Assembly: GCA_026692865.1 (NCBI GenBank)
Contig: JAPLNI010000031.1
Coordinates: forward strand, 1-64,000
From: Planctomycetota bacterium
Lineage (GTDB): Bacteria; Planctomycetota; Planctomycetia; Pirellulales; Pirellulaceae
DNA: 64,000 bases
Direction of reading: 5' to 3'
The translations under genes were made by a program, and so were the position numbers. Positions within the stretch are counted from its first letter, which is position 1. Every line of letters starts with the position of its first letter. A model generated the notes under the pieces. The model was not told the DNA's origin. It did not search any database and saw nothing but the letters and a program-made list of their open reading frames with translations. Shown here one piece after another: positions 28,201 to 37,417 of the stretch.

Positions 28201-28515
28201 CTAAGCCACAATGTTTTGGATCGTGATTCTGGTGTACTTTTGGCGGTGCCCCGTTCGTTTGTCGTAGTTCTTTCGGCGACGAAACTTCTGAATGTAGACT
28301 TTCTCACCCTTTTCAAGGCCGACAACCGAAGCGGTGACTTTGGCTCCGGAAACCGTTGGAGCACCCAACTTCAGTGCGCCTTCGTTACTGATCGCTAAAA
28401 CGCGATCAAATTCGATGCTGTCGCCGGTTTCCAGCGTATCGCGGAAATCAATATCGACTACTTGGCCTTCTTGGACTTTGTATTGACGACCGCCGTCAGT
28501 GAATATTGCGTACAT
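28201..28515 (-). CDS. rplU: 50S ribosomal protein L21
   Basis: 104-residue structural protein of the large ribosomal subunit, starting MYAIFTDGGRQYKV and containing the KFRRRKNYDKRTGHRQKYT block that defines L21. The frame is open to 28731, but the ATG at 28515 gives the normal family length. The usual neighbour rpmA (L27) does not follow; downstream is gene-free sequence with a repeat. That separation is the only unusual point. Confidence 0.97.
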   Translation of the reverse strand: MYAIFTDGGRQYKVQEGQVVDIDFRDTLETGDSIEFDRVLAISNEGALKLGAPTVSGAKVTASVVGLEKGEKVYIQKFRRRKNYDKRTGHRQKYTRITIQNIVA

Positions 28516-28848
28516 GAGAACATCAACAAAATAAGGGTGGTTAAATTCAGGGAGGGAAAGTTTAGGCGTTCTTGCCTCGGTCGTCGAGTCCAAATCTGGG
28601 CTTTTGTAACCACCCACGCTCGCTAGTATTGGAGTGTCGAAACAAGTCAGATTATCGGTCCAATTTGTTTCTAGCTCTTGTAAATAATAGGACGGCAGTT
28701 GGACGGGCAACGAGATTGTTGGGCTGCACACAGATTGTCAGGCTGCGCAGAGCGACCCATTTGATGGCGGTATCTTTCCTAAATTAGCAAATCGCATGCA
28801 ATTCGTGTTCGTAAATTTCCATCCATTCTAAGCAAAACACGGTGATTT
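28516..28848. other. Divergent intergenic region rplU / uvrD-like helicase
   Basis: Both flanking genes read outward, so promoters for both should lie here. No clear -35/-10 pair was recognised. A short imperfect direct repeat (AGATTGTTGGGCTGC and AGATTGTCAGGCTGC, about 28711-28747) is visible. Confidence 0.45.
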
Positions 28849-30984
28849 GTGGCCAATTTGAATCCCCCGCAAGCTGAAGCAGTGAATACCCTCTCTGGTC
28901 CACTGCTGGTTTTAGCAGGAGCTGGAACCGGGAAAACGCGTGTCGTCACCTATCGAGTAGCAAACCTGATTAAGCATGGAATTCGTCCGGACAGAATTCT
29001 TGCCGTGACGTTCACTAACAAAGCTTCGCAGGAGATGCAGGAGCGAATCGGGCTTCAGTTAAAAATTCCGAAACGGCCCAAACGAGGCCAATCCCCCACG
29101 CCACGACCGCAAATTGGAACTTTCCACAGCACGTGCGTTCAGATCCTCAAACGGCATGCACGGGTTTTAGGGTACCCGGAAAAGTTTGCAATTTACGATC
29201 GAAGCGACCAGGAAAGTGTCGCTCGCGGTGTGCTGCGAGAACTGAAGATCCACGATACGGTTTTGAAACCAGGTGACTTTTTGTCGATCGTTGGCCGCTG
29301 GAAGAATGCGGGGGTCACCCCGTCGATGGCCCTGGGCGAGGCGAAGACTGATAAAGAGCATTTGGCAACCAGTGGCTACTTGCGTTACCAAAAGGCTCTT
29401 AAGCTTTCTGGAGCTTTCGACTTCGACGACCTTCTTCTCTGCACAGAGCAATTGCTAACCAAACATCAAGAAGTCCGAATCGCCGAATCAAAGCGGTTTG
29501 ATCATGTCCTTGTTGATGAATACCAAGACACCAACGGAAGCCAATATCGAATCATCCGCGCTATCGCACAAGACCATCGCAATCTTTGCGTGGTAGGAGA
29601 TGACGATCAGTCCATCTACGGTTGGCGTGGCGCTGAAGTCAAACACATTCTTAACTTCAAGCACGACTGGCCTGACGCAATGGTCGTTCGACTTGAAGAC
29701 AACTACCGTTCGACGGCTGCTATCCTAGCGACTGCGAATAACTTGATTGTCTTCAACAAGCACCGACATGGAAAAGTGTTGCGGGCCGCTCGCCCCAATG
29801 GAACGCCTCCGCGCGTGCTTCAATTCCCTGGCGAGAATGAAGAGGCTCAAGAAGTAGTTCAAGAGATTGTTCGCAAGATTGGCTCGCGATCCGGATCAGA
29901 ACAAGGCGATGCACCGAAAGCTCAATTCGGCGACTTTGCGATTCTTTTCCGCACCAACGAACAACCGCGAGTCTTCGAAACCGAATTGCGACGCGCGAAG
30001 CTTCCTTACACACTCACGGGAGCTCAATCGTTCTTCGACCGTAAAGAAGTCCGAGACCTTTTGGCTTACTTGAAATGGATCGATACACCTCAAGATGAAG
30101 TCTCACTGCTGCGGATTATTAACACGCCCGCCCGAGGCTTAGGTGCCAAGAGTGTCGAATCGCTGATTTCGAGCGCTGTAGAGGCGGGTAAAACGGTTTG
30201 GGATGTTCAAAAAGACGGAATCGATCGTTCGCAACTACCTCCGGCGGCTGTCAAAGGGATTGAAAGCTTGCGAGCTCTACACACCACCTATCAATCGCTC
30301 TACGCCAACGGTTGCGACCTTTATCAAACGACACAGCAACTGATCAAACACTTGCGATACGAGGAAGAGGTCTCGCGTTACTATCCAGATCCCGATGAAC
30401 AGTCGATGCGATTGGCAACGATACAAGAGTTGTTAAACGCGATCGCAGCCTATGGTCAAGAGCATGAAGAGGACGCGACCCTCTCTGGTTTTCTTTCCGA
30501 AGTAACTCTGGGCGGTCGCGAATTCGGGTCTCCGAAAGAAAAGGAAATGAAACGCAATGCGATTGCCTTGATGACGCTCCACAGCGCGAAGGGTCTTGAG
30601 TTTCCCTACGTGTACATGGTCGGCATGGAAGAAGGTCTAATACCGCACAGGAGAAGCGTAGCCGACGCGGGTGATGCGATCGACGAAGAGCGAAGGCTTT
30701 GCTATGTGGGAGTCACCCGAGCTCAAGAAGAACTCACTCTCACGATGGCACAGGCTCGTTTCAAGTGGGGTAAAGAACGTCCAACATTCCCAAGCCGCTT
30801 CCTCTATGAACTAACCGGCCAAGCGGATCATCCAAACAAAGCAAAATCCATCCGCGGCTCGATGGCCGAATTTAGCAACGCAGGCTCGATGGCCAAAACG
30901 CCACAGGAAAAAAACGCAACTCGCGCCAAGTCTATTTCCAAGAAGCCAACCAAGCCAACCAAGCCAACCAAAGGCCGGCGGTGA
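28849..30984 (+). CDS. ATP-dependent DNA helicase, UvrD/Rep/PcrA type
   Basis: 711-residue superfamily 1A helicase that unwinds DNA 3' to 5' in repair or replication restart. Motif I is AGAGTGKT (23-30), followed by TFTNKAS, the GTFHS motif Ia region, VDEYQDT (motif II), GDDDQSIYGWRGA (motif III), LEDNYRS (motif IV), TLHSAKGLEFPYV (motif V) and YVGVTRAQ (motif VI). It starts with GTG and has no strong ribosome site. The C-terminal tail ends in tandem PTK repeats (9-bp DNA repeat), a low-complexity addition. It cannot be assigned to UvrD versus Rep by eye. Confidence 0.93.
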   Translation: MANLNPPQAEAVNTLSGPLLVLAGAGTGKTRVVTYRVANLIKHGIRPDRILAVTFTNKASQEMQERIGLQLKIPKRPKRGQSPTPRPQIGTFHSTCVQILKRHARVLGYPEKFAIYDRSDQESVARGVLRELKIHDTVLKPGDFLSIVGRWKNAGVTPSMALGEAKTDKEHLATSGYLRYQKALKLSGAFDFDDLLLCTEQLLTKHQEVRIAESKRFDHVLVDEYQDTNGSQYRIIRAIAQDHRNLCVVGDDDQSIYGWRGAEVKHILNFKHDWPDAMVVRLEDNYRSTAAILATANNLIVFNKHRHGKVLRAARPNGTPPRVLQFPGENEEAQEVVQEIVRKIGSRSGSEQGDAPKAQFGDFAILFRTNEQPRVFETELRRAKLPYTLTGAQSFFDRKEVRDLLAYLKWIDTPQDEVSLLRIINTPARGLGAKSVESLISSAVEAGKTVWDVQKDGIDRSQLPPAAVKGIESLRALHTTYQSLYANGCDLYQTTQQLIKHLRYEEEVSRYYPDPDEQSMRLATIQELLNAIAAYGQEHEEDATLSGFLSEVTLGGREFGSPKEKEMKRNAIALMTLHSAKGLEFPYVYMVGMEEGLIPHRRSVADAGDAIDEERRLCYVGVTRAQEELTLTMAQARFKWGKERPTFPSRFLYELTGQADHPNKAKSIRGSMAEFSNAGSMAKTPQEKNATRAKSISKKPTKPTKPTKGRR

Positions 30985-31039
30985 AAGCTTCGGATCTAAA
31001 ACTTCCACAGCATAACTGATAACTTACTTCAGCTTTTGG

Positions 31040-32185
31040 TTACTTACCTCGAGTCGTCGGCTCGACCGAAACGGGGATGGACTTGGCTGCGGAGAGCATG
31101 CTTCGGACAGCGGGGATAACCACGTCGTTTGGCAAGGCGTAGGAGCTAACTCGTCCGGCCCGGGCGATATTGACTCCCACTACTCGGCCTCGTGTATCGA
31201 CAAGCGGTCCGCCGCATTGATGAGGCTCGAGAACCGTGTCGTGCTGAAATACTTTGGCGAATCCAGTCGATCTCGCACTCAGGTTTCCATTCACTTCGAT
31301 CTCAGTTTCGTCCAGTAGAGATGGGTGCAGGTCCATCAACTGAGCTTCGACTTCCAGCGAACGTTCCCCGCGTTGCAAACCAATTCGGACGCGTTGGCCG
31401 GCGTGAAGCGTGCCGATCTTGGAAAGGACCGCCTCTTGACTCTCCAGTCGCTGGTCGTCCATGGCAACAATCACGTCACCATCTTCAATGCCAGCCTTCG
31501 CTGCACCGCCTCCGGGAAGAACCATCTTGATCAAGGCACCCTTTCGGTCAAAGCCAAATTCAATCCCGAGAATCGCGCGTTCCTGGCGAATCGTCCGAGG
31601 CAATACACTCACCACTCCGATCGACAGTGGCCGCTTCGAGCTACCCAATGTCGCGAGCCAGCCTCCGACTTTCACCATGTTTTCTTCATGCCAAGAGATA
31701 GGTAGTAAATCGTTAGCTTCAATGCGAACCAATGCCAAGTCGATATCCTGACGAACGCTCTTTCGAACCGCTTGAACAACGGTTCCGTCCGCAAGCCGAC
31801 ACTCTAAACCATCTCCACTGAGTTGGCTGGCCTTGGTAAGAACCCAACCATCCTTGTCAACAACGATCCCGAGCGAAACTTGACGGCCACCGGAAATAAT
31901 CTGCACGGTCGAATCTGAGGAGCTACCGACAACTTGTTCAAAGGTTCTCAACACGGGCGAATGGATACGCTGATTGGGGCTTTGGCTTGGGAGTGTGTAA
32001 TCGAGTCGGTAGCTGCTGTAACTCGACGATGGCTCTTGCACCAAAACCGACGCAACGTCTTGGTCATGAGGTTGTAAGCCAAAATCGTTATTCACTACTG
32101 GAAAATACTGAATCCAAGGAAAACAAAAACCGATTGTGACTGCTGCTAACCAAAGAGAAGCACTGCAACATCGAACGAAGCTCAT
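31040..32185 (-). CDS. Trypsin-like/PDZ protein with lost catalytic residues
   Basis: 381 residues with an N-terminal membrane/signal segment. The trypsin-like fold is recognisable, but the histidine site reads GWVLTKAS (about 114-120, normally TAAH) and the serine site reads HQCGGPLVD (Cys324 in place of Ser). The aspartate region QDIDLALVRI is kept. A PDZ-like region (about 205-285, LGIEFGF...KAGIEDGDVI) lies between the aspartate and serine-site segments rather than at the C-terminus. It is probably a non-proteolytic, substrate-binding relative of the intact protease encoded 152 bp upstream on the same strand. Confidence 0.8.
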   Translation of the reverse strand: MSFVRCCSASLWLAAVTIGFCFPWIQYFPVVNNDFGLQPHDQDVASVLVQEPSSSYSSYRLDYTLPSQSPNQRIHSPVLRTFEQVVGSSSDSTVQIISGGRQVSLGIVVDKDGWVLTKASQLSGDGLECRLADGTVVQAVRKSVRQDIDLALVRIEANDLLPISWHEENMVKVGGWLATLGSSKRPLSIGVVSVLPRTIRQERAILGIEFGFDRKGALIKMVLPGGGAAKAGIEDGDVIVAMDDQRLESQEAVLSKIGTLHAGQRVRIGLQRGERSLEVEAQLMDLHPSLLDETEIEVNGNLSARSTGFAKVFQHDTVLEPHQCGGPLVDTRGRVVGVNIARAGRVSSYALPNDVVIPAVRSMLSAAKSIPVSVEPTTRGK

Positions 32186-32337
32186 TCAATTCTTCTTTCT
32201 TTCTAGTTCCACTGGTCTTCTGTTTTGGTGCACGAAACGTTTCTTCAAGCTAGTCTTTTCAACAGAGTTTCTCACGCCACGCAAATGGGCTTACTTCACC
32301 TGTCGCAAAAGCACAAACGCTAAAACATACAGACTCT

Positions 32338-33618
32338 TTACGAATCCTGACCGACAATGATTCGCAGCCGAAGTCGTTGGCCTTGTCGCTCGATCTCTAC
32401 ACTGACACGATCCCCAGGGGCGACCCCTTCGACGGCTCGTTGAAGCTCTTCGAAAGTCGCGATGTTCGTGTCATCGAATCGAACAACAACATCTCCTGCT
32501 TTCAAACCTGCGGCGGCGGCCGGACTACCTTTCAACACCTTGACGATTTCGGCGATCTGATTGGTGCTCGTAGTCCCGTTTCGTTCTGGGCCGACGACAC
32601 CAATCACAGGCTTGTAACCGGGTAGCGTTCCCCAAGCTTGTCCATCCGCCAACCGATCCCAACTGTCTTGATAAATGTCGATAGGAACGTGCATGTTGTC
32701 CGCCGTTTCGGTCCCGATGCGGCTGTGAATACCAATTAGGCGACCATTTAAATCGAACAGCGGGCCGCCGCTATCACCACCGATCAAAGCACAATCGGAC
32801 ACAATCGTGGATCGCATGATGTTCAGCAATCGTCCCGCTCTGACTACTGCGGGTCGATCAGGAATCCACCCACCGGGATGTCCGGCTGCAATGACCCATT
32901 GACCCAAGTGAAGATCGTCGGACTTGCCAAGCGTTGCATGAGGCCATACCTCAGGCGATGAATTAGCGGACGCCGGAACCACGGCGCTCTTGGTCACATA
33001 TCCACCGGCGACAGACCGATCGTCCACAGATCTGCGGGAAGGCAAATCGATGATCTGTATCAACCCAGCGTCCATTCCACGATTTGTTCCAAGCGTTCGA
33101 GCACGTACGCGACGACCATCCGAAAGGATTACCGTTGCCTCTCGTCCAGGCTTACCGGCGACGTGAGCTGCTGTCAGGACATAGCCGTCAGGCGTTATAA
33201 TGACGCCGCTTCCTTGAGCGGAGCCTTGCTGGACGTTTACAGTCACTTCGATAATTTTTTGTGAAACCTTCGCTTGCTGGTCTTCAAGCAACTGAAGCTC
33301 TCGAATCGAACGAGGCTCCGCACCGCGTGCTAATCGGTCCAAGCCTTCTTCGAGTGCGACAAAAGTAATGCCCGGAAAGACACCCCGAGTTGTGGGAACT
33401 GGCTTGGGTATTACTGGCTTGTTAACCGTCACTGGAAAAGGTTCTTCGCCAAACAATTCGGCATTGAAACCAGTCGTACAAAACAATCCGTAGACGAAGC
33501 TAACGATTGTTGTGAAGCAAACGCGAGCCAATAGAGAATTAAACGCGAGTAATCTTCTACAAGTAAATGCAGAACCATATGCCCATGCTTGCCGCGGCGA
33601 CTCAGTTGTAAAATGCAA
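32338..33618 (-). CDS. Trypsin-like serine protease with PDZ domain (Deg/HtrA-like)
   Basis: Envelope protease. The catalytic triad is intact: TAAHV (His), MDAGLIQI (Asp) and GGDSGGPL (Ser). A C-terminal PDZ region (about 345-420; AAAAGLKAGDVVVRFDD) follows. A TTG at 33618 is taken as start because GGAGGAG lies exactly eight bases upstream, giving 426 residues; the frame also opens at 33645. The N-terminus has a signal-type hydrophobic stretch (FTTIVSFVYGLF). It is first in a two-gene unit with the degenerate homologue, which suggests a shared quality-control role. Confidence 0.88.
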   Translation of the reverse strand: MHFTTESPRQAWAYGSAFTCRRLLAFNSLLARVCFTTIVSFVYGLFCTTGFNAELFGEEPFPVTVNKPVIPKPVPTTRGVFPGITFVALEEGLDRLARGAEPRSIRELQLLEDQQAKVSQKIIEVTVNVQQGSAQGSGVIITPDGYVLTAAHVAGKPGREATVILSDGRRVRARTLGTNRGMDAGLIQIIDLPSRRSVDDRSVAGGYVTKSAVVPASANSSPEVWPHATLGKSDDLHLGQWVIAAGHPGGWIPDRPAVVRAGRLLNIMRSTIVSDCALIGGDSGGPLFDLNGRLIGIHSRIGTETADNMHVPIDIYQDSWDRLADGQAWGTLPGYKPVIGVVGPERNGTTSTNQIAEIVKVLKGSPAAAAGLKAGDVVVRFDDTNIATFEELQRAVEGVAPGDRVSVEIERQGQRLRLRIIVGQDS

Positions 33619-33645
33619 TTCCAAAGCTCCTCCCGAATTAGCCAA

Positions 33646-35126
33646 AAAATCTCTTAAACGAGATCTGCTAGCAATGCAGCTCCTGTGGAAATCCGTTCCA
33701 TGTACTCAATCCCTTTACCCCTTAGCGGTCTGGATGCACCAAAAGCGACTCAGTGAATCATTTCGCGAACGCCCAAGGCGAGTTCGAAGGCAACCAATCC
33801 GAACATCGATTATTCACGGTCCGAGACCAAATTACCACCCTTTGACTTCAGGAATTTTCAGAAATGATTTGACAAACATTGCTGGCTCGCACTGATTACC
33901 TGCGGATTGTAGTGATTCGGAAAGACATTCTGCCGAGCGGCCCATTTTGGACTAGCCCTGACACTGGACTGGCCAACGAACGCTCCAAGAACGCGGTCGC
34001 TTCCGAAGTAGAGACGGTTAGATCGAGGAATAGACGGTTCAAGAACAACCGCGGTTTTTACTCGTAGCAGATGTCGTAAGACATCTGAAAACATCAGCTT
34101 TCGTTATTGTTATCATCAACGTCTGAATTCGTAAGAATTCAGATGCCCCAATTTTTAAGCTGGACGAAGCATTAGTTTGGCTACTTCACTACGACGACGA
34201 TATCGAAAAAAAGCTTGGTACTTCGGGGAGCTAACTGAGTCAACAAGATTCCCAGAATAGTTGGTGGACTAATGAAAACTGACGTAAGGGCAGTGTTGGC
34301 GATCTGATTCTTCGATTTAAGAAACTCAAACACAATGAGCTCTAAGAGTTGCCAAAGTACCTCAACAAAGTGCCCTGTCTAGGCGATGCTCACAATTTCA
34401 AAGCTGTGCGAGCGGAGCAAATGTTGAATCCCATATGATGCTTATCGACCGCAATCATTGGGGACCTCATGCTCGGGCCATCGAAAGAGGACGGTTGTTA
34501 GCCTAACACCCCCGGAATAAGGACACGATGTGTCACAGGCAAAATTTCCGATGGATAGAAGTTGTGCTTTAGCACTTCAGGCGAGAAAAGCGAACAAAGG
34601 ACTCGTCTTCAAAAGAAAGGACCTTGCGATCACAGTAAACGTCTACCGGCGATTCCGCGTTGTCACGTCCGCTGACGTCGATATCGACTCCGATGCACTC
34701 GGAGGCCTAGACCAATTCTTCACATCCGTCCAATATCAGTTGGTATTACCTTACTACAAGGGGTGAAGCTACAGATTTTCGACATTCCATTTTGCACCGG
34801 TTGTTTGTGCGTTCGCCTATAGCGTGCGTCGCGACGGAACTAAGGCGTTTTGACGGATTAAAGGTGATGTTTCGCTTTTATGTTGTTGTACGTTTACGAT
34901 CGCGTTGGGTACGCCTAGCCTATTGACGCAAATCTGAATGAACCGTCTCGCGTGACAAGCGGAGCCGATCCTGCCGACTGCAACGAGTGTATCGCCGCCA
35001 TCGCCGCCGAACCACTCGAAGTTAATTCGAAATACCGAGATTTCAACGAAACGTACTTTGATCACTTGCAGCGTCAAACTACGATGAATGCTTGTTTTTC
35101 GCTTACGATTTCCCGAGGGTTACACG
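33646..35126. other. Long gene-poor region before the exopolysaccharide operon
   Basis: About 1.5 kb without a convincing gene. It contains repeat family C at 34040-34175. A 78-codon open frame at 34530-34766 has no recognisable features and is not called. The 3' part must hold the promoter of the operon beginning at 35127; no consensus promoter was identified. The rest shows nothing I can name. Confidence 0.5.
34040..34175 (+). repeat. Hairpin repeat, family C (most complete copy)
   Basis: Contains two hairpins: AGATGTCGTAAGACATCT (34069-34086) and CTGAATTCGTAAGAATTCAG (about 34122-34141), followed by CCCCAATTTTTAAGCTGGAC and GAAGCATTAG. The block order is shared with the copies at 28017 (inverted) and 57735. 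Confidence 0.75.
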
Positions 35127-36665
35127 ATGTCCGTGACCAAGTCTGAAATTATTGAACTGATTTTTCGTCACAAGCTTAAAATTGTTTCGATTCCTATACT
35201 CGTTGGTTGCTTGACAGTCGCCTTATTGTTGTTTTTGCCAAGGACTTATCGTTCGGAAGTGCGATTATTTCTTCAGGTCGGACGCGAAAGCATGGCTGTC
35301 GATCCGGTTGCTAATACCGGTGGACCGACTGTTGGGCTCATTCAAAGCAATCGGGATGAAGAAGTAAAATCGGCAATCCAAGTTGCAAGTAGCCGCGGCG
35401 TGGTTTCAAAAGTGGTTGATGAACTTGGTCCTGACTTCGTTTTAAGTGGCGGGGTCAGCGAACCAAAGCCAAGCAATCCATGGCTGAAACCATTCAAAGA
35501 CACTCTTTCGTCAGCAATCAAGGTCTTGAAAGATATTGATCCCATCGACGATCGTGAACAAGCCATCATTGCTATTGAGAAAAACCTGAGCGTAGAAGCA
35601 GAACGCAATTCAACCGTCTTAGCAATTGCTCTGGATTCGGATTCCGCCGAAGCGGCTCAAAAAGTTCTTGAAAAGTTGATCGAAGTGTACAAAACAGAGC
35701 ACCTTCGGATCCATCGAAATCCAGACTCCAACGAGTTTCTTGCTGAACAAACCGCGATGCTGCATGGCCAATGGCTCCAAGCGAAAGACGATCTGTCTCG
35801 AGAAAGAACCAAATCAGGAATCTTGACCACCGCTGGCCGTAGAGTCAGCCTTGAAACACAAATGCAAGCAATCGAACTGGACGCGTTAAAGAACTCCCAG
35901 GATCTAGGGAACGTCAAAGCTAAAATACTTGAGATCGATGCACAGCTCAGCAAGACACCCGAACGACAAATGGGTTCGATGAAGAGCGTTCCAAACAACG
36001 GAGCAGATCTCATGCGAGAAGAACTCTATCAAAACCAGCTTCGTTATCAGGACCTCAAAGCACGTCTAGAGGAAGGTCACCCGCTTCTAGCGACTACAAC
36101 TCGGCAGATCGAAGAAGCTCAAAAAATTCTCTCGCTCCAGTCTGAGAAGCGAGAAGAAAATAATGATGACATCAACCCTGTTTTTCAAGAGTTGAAAGCC
36201 GAACGCGCCCGACAGCAAACCTTGATGGCCGGCCTGACTGCAAGCAAAACCAAATTGATGGAGCAAAAATCGGATCTCCAACTAGCGATGGAAAATTTCA
36301 ATAACTTTGAGATTGAGATTGATCGACTTGAACAAGCTGAGCAGATCGCGCGGTTCAAATTCACCGAGTACAACAGCAGTCTCGAACAGTCGCGAATGAG
36401 TAAGGCTCTCGAAGAAAGTCAGATATCGAGCATCAGTATCGTTCAAGCACCAACGCTCTCAAGGAAACCTATAAGCCCGTCAAAACTACTTTTGCTACTT
36501 GCAGGCTTTGTCATCGCTTTTGCAAGCTTGATCGCCTCTATCGTGTTGTCCGAGAAACTTAACGACCGGATTCGGAGCGAGTCCGACTTGGAGAACTTAA
36601 TTGGTCTCCCGGTTCTTACTTCGATCTACGAAAATCCTTCCGACAAAAAACTACTCCTGCGTTGA
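35127..36665 (+). CDS. Polysaccharide chain-length/export protein (Wzz/GumC family)
   Basis: 512 residues from the ATG at 35127, which has GAGG eight bases upstream (the frame opens at 35088). Topology is the classic one: an N-terminal membrane helix (about 20-42), a long periplasmic part with coiled coils (about 190-420), and a second helix near the C-terminus (LLLLLAGFVIAFASLIASIVL-like, cut here to its core LLAGFVIAFASLIAS). The protein would set chain length and support polymer export in the inner membrane. It is the first gene of a six-gene exopolysaccharide operon, and the next gene is the partner ATPase. Confidence 0.88.
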   Translation: MSVTKSEIIELIFRHKLKIVSIPILVGCLTVALLLFLPRTYRSEVRLFLQVGRESMAVDPVANTGGPTVGLIQSNRDEEVKSAIQVASSRGVVSKVVDELGPDFVLSGGVSEPKPSNPWLKPFKDTLSSAIKVLKDIDPIDDREQAIIAIEKNLSVEAERNSTVLAIALDSDSAEAAQKVLEKLIEVYKTEHLRIHRNPDSNEFLAEQTAMLHGQWLQAKDDLSRERTKSGILTTAGRRVSLETQMQAIELDALKNSQDLGNVKAKILEIDAQLSKTPERQMGSMKSVPNNGADLMREELYQNQLRYQDLKARLEEGHPLLATTTRQIEEAQKILSLQSEKREENNDDINPVFQELKAERARQQTLMAGLTASKTKLMEQKSDLQLAMENFNNFEIEIDRLEQAEQIARFKFTEYNSSLEQSRMSKALEESQISSISIVQAPTLSRKPISPSKLLLLLAGFVIAFASLIASIVLSEKLNDRIRSESDLENLIGLPVLTSIYENPSDKKLLLR

Positions 36666-36696
36666 TAACGCCCCCCAGCTTTTCGGTGCTCTGACT

Positions 36697-37407
36697 ATGA
36701 ACTATGCGATGGACATAACTAACGCTCCTAAGCCTGCCAATGCATCAATCCGAACCAAGCCGTCGATGAGTCCCGCAAGTAATTTAGACTCGGACATGGA
36801 TATGCTGCTTTGGCGGCTGCGGGCTCGAGTAGAGGTAAACGCCAACACAGCGACTTTGATAGGACTAACTAGTTGCTCTGCCAAAAGCGGTGTTTCTACA
36901 CTCGCGACCAATCTATCTGTTCGAGCCGCCAGCAGTCACATGGGGCCCGTACTCTTAGTAGACGGAAATATGGGCGATCCCGCATTGCAGCGAATATTTC
37001 AAATGAAGGTCGAAAAAGGCTTGATTGATTTGCTCGTGGGATCGGGAACACCCGAAGAGGCCATTCACTCAACAGCAATCGATTCTCTGGATGTAATGCC
37101 GGTTGGATCTAATGAATCATTGCGAATCGGACGTATCATTCCCGAGAACTATGACGAGGTAGTCACTTGGATTCGAGATCGTTATCGAACTGTTTTTATT
37201 GATCTTCCTACCATCGAAAGCATGCGGCATTCCTTATTCTTGGCGAAGTTGTGCGATACGACAATCATTGCGGTTCGATCCGATGCAGTCCGACGGTCCG
37301 AAGCAACTGCAGCCATTCAACGACTCGCGGATGATGGCGTCAAAATCACAGGAACTATCTTGACACGTCGACGAGTCTATACACCGCGTTGGTTGCGGAA
37401 TGCATAA
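36697..37407 (+). CDS. CpsD/CapB-like tyrosine-kinase-type ATPase
   Basis: 236 residues from the ATG at 36697 (frame open from 36601). The fold is ParA/BY-kinase-like: a P-loop region LTSCSAKSGVSTLATNL, Walker A' VLLVDGNMGDPALQ, and Walker B TVFIDLPT. At the P-loop the usual GEGKST reads KSGVST, so the conserved lysine is apparently replaced by valine. The C-terminus lacks a tyrosine cluster. It may therefore be a non-catalytic or atypical partner of the chain-length protein. It lies 31 bp after that gene and abuts the glycosyltransferase gene. Confidence 0.8.
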   Translation: MNYAMDITNAPKPANASIRTKPSMSPASNLDSDMDMLLWRLRARVEVNANTATLIGLTSCSAKSGVSTLATNLSVRAASSHMGPVLLVDGNMGDPALQRIFQMKVEKGLIDLLVGSGTPEEAIHSTAIDSLDVMPVGSNESLRIGRIIPENYDEVVTWIRDRYRTVFIDLPTIESMRHSLFLAKLCDTTIIAVRSDAVRRSEATAAIQRLADDGVKITGTILTRRRVYTPRWLRNA

Positions 37408-37417
37408 AGGCGTGACC

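Noticed and set aside
34530-34766. A 78-codon open frame in the long gap before the exopolysaccharide operon
   Set aside because: No domain, no ribosome site and no context support; may be chance.
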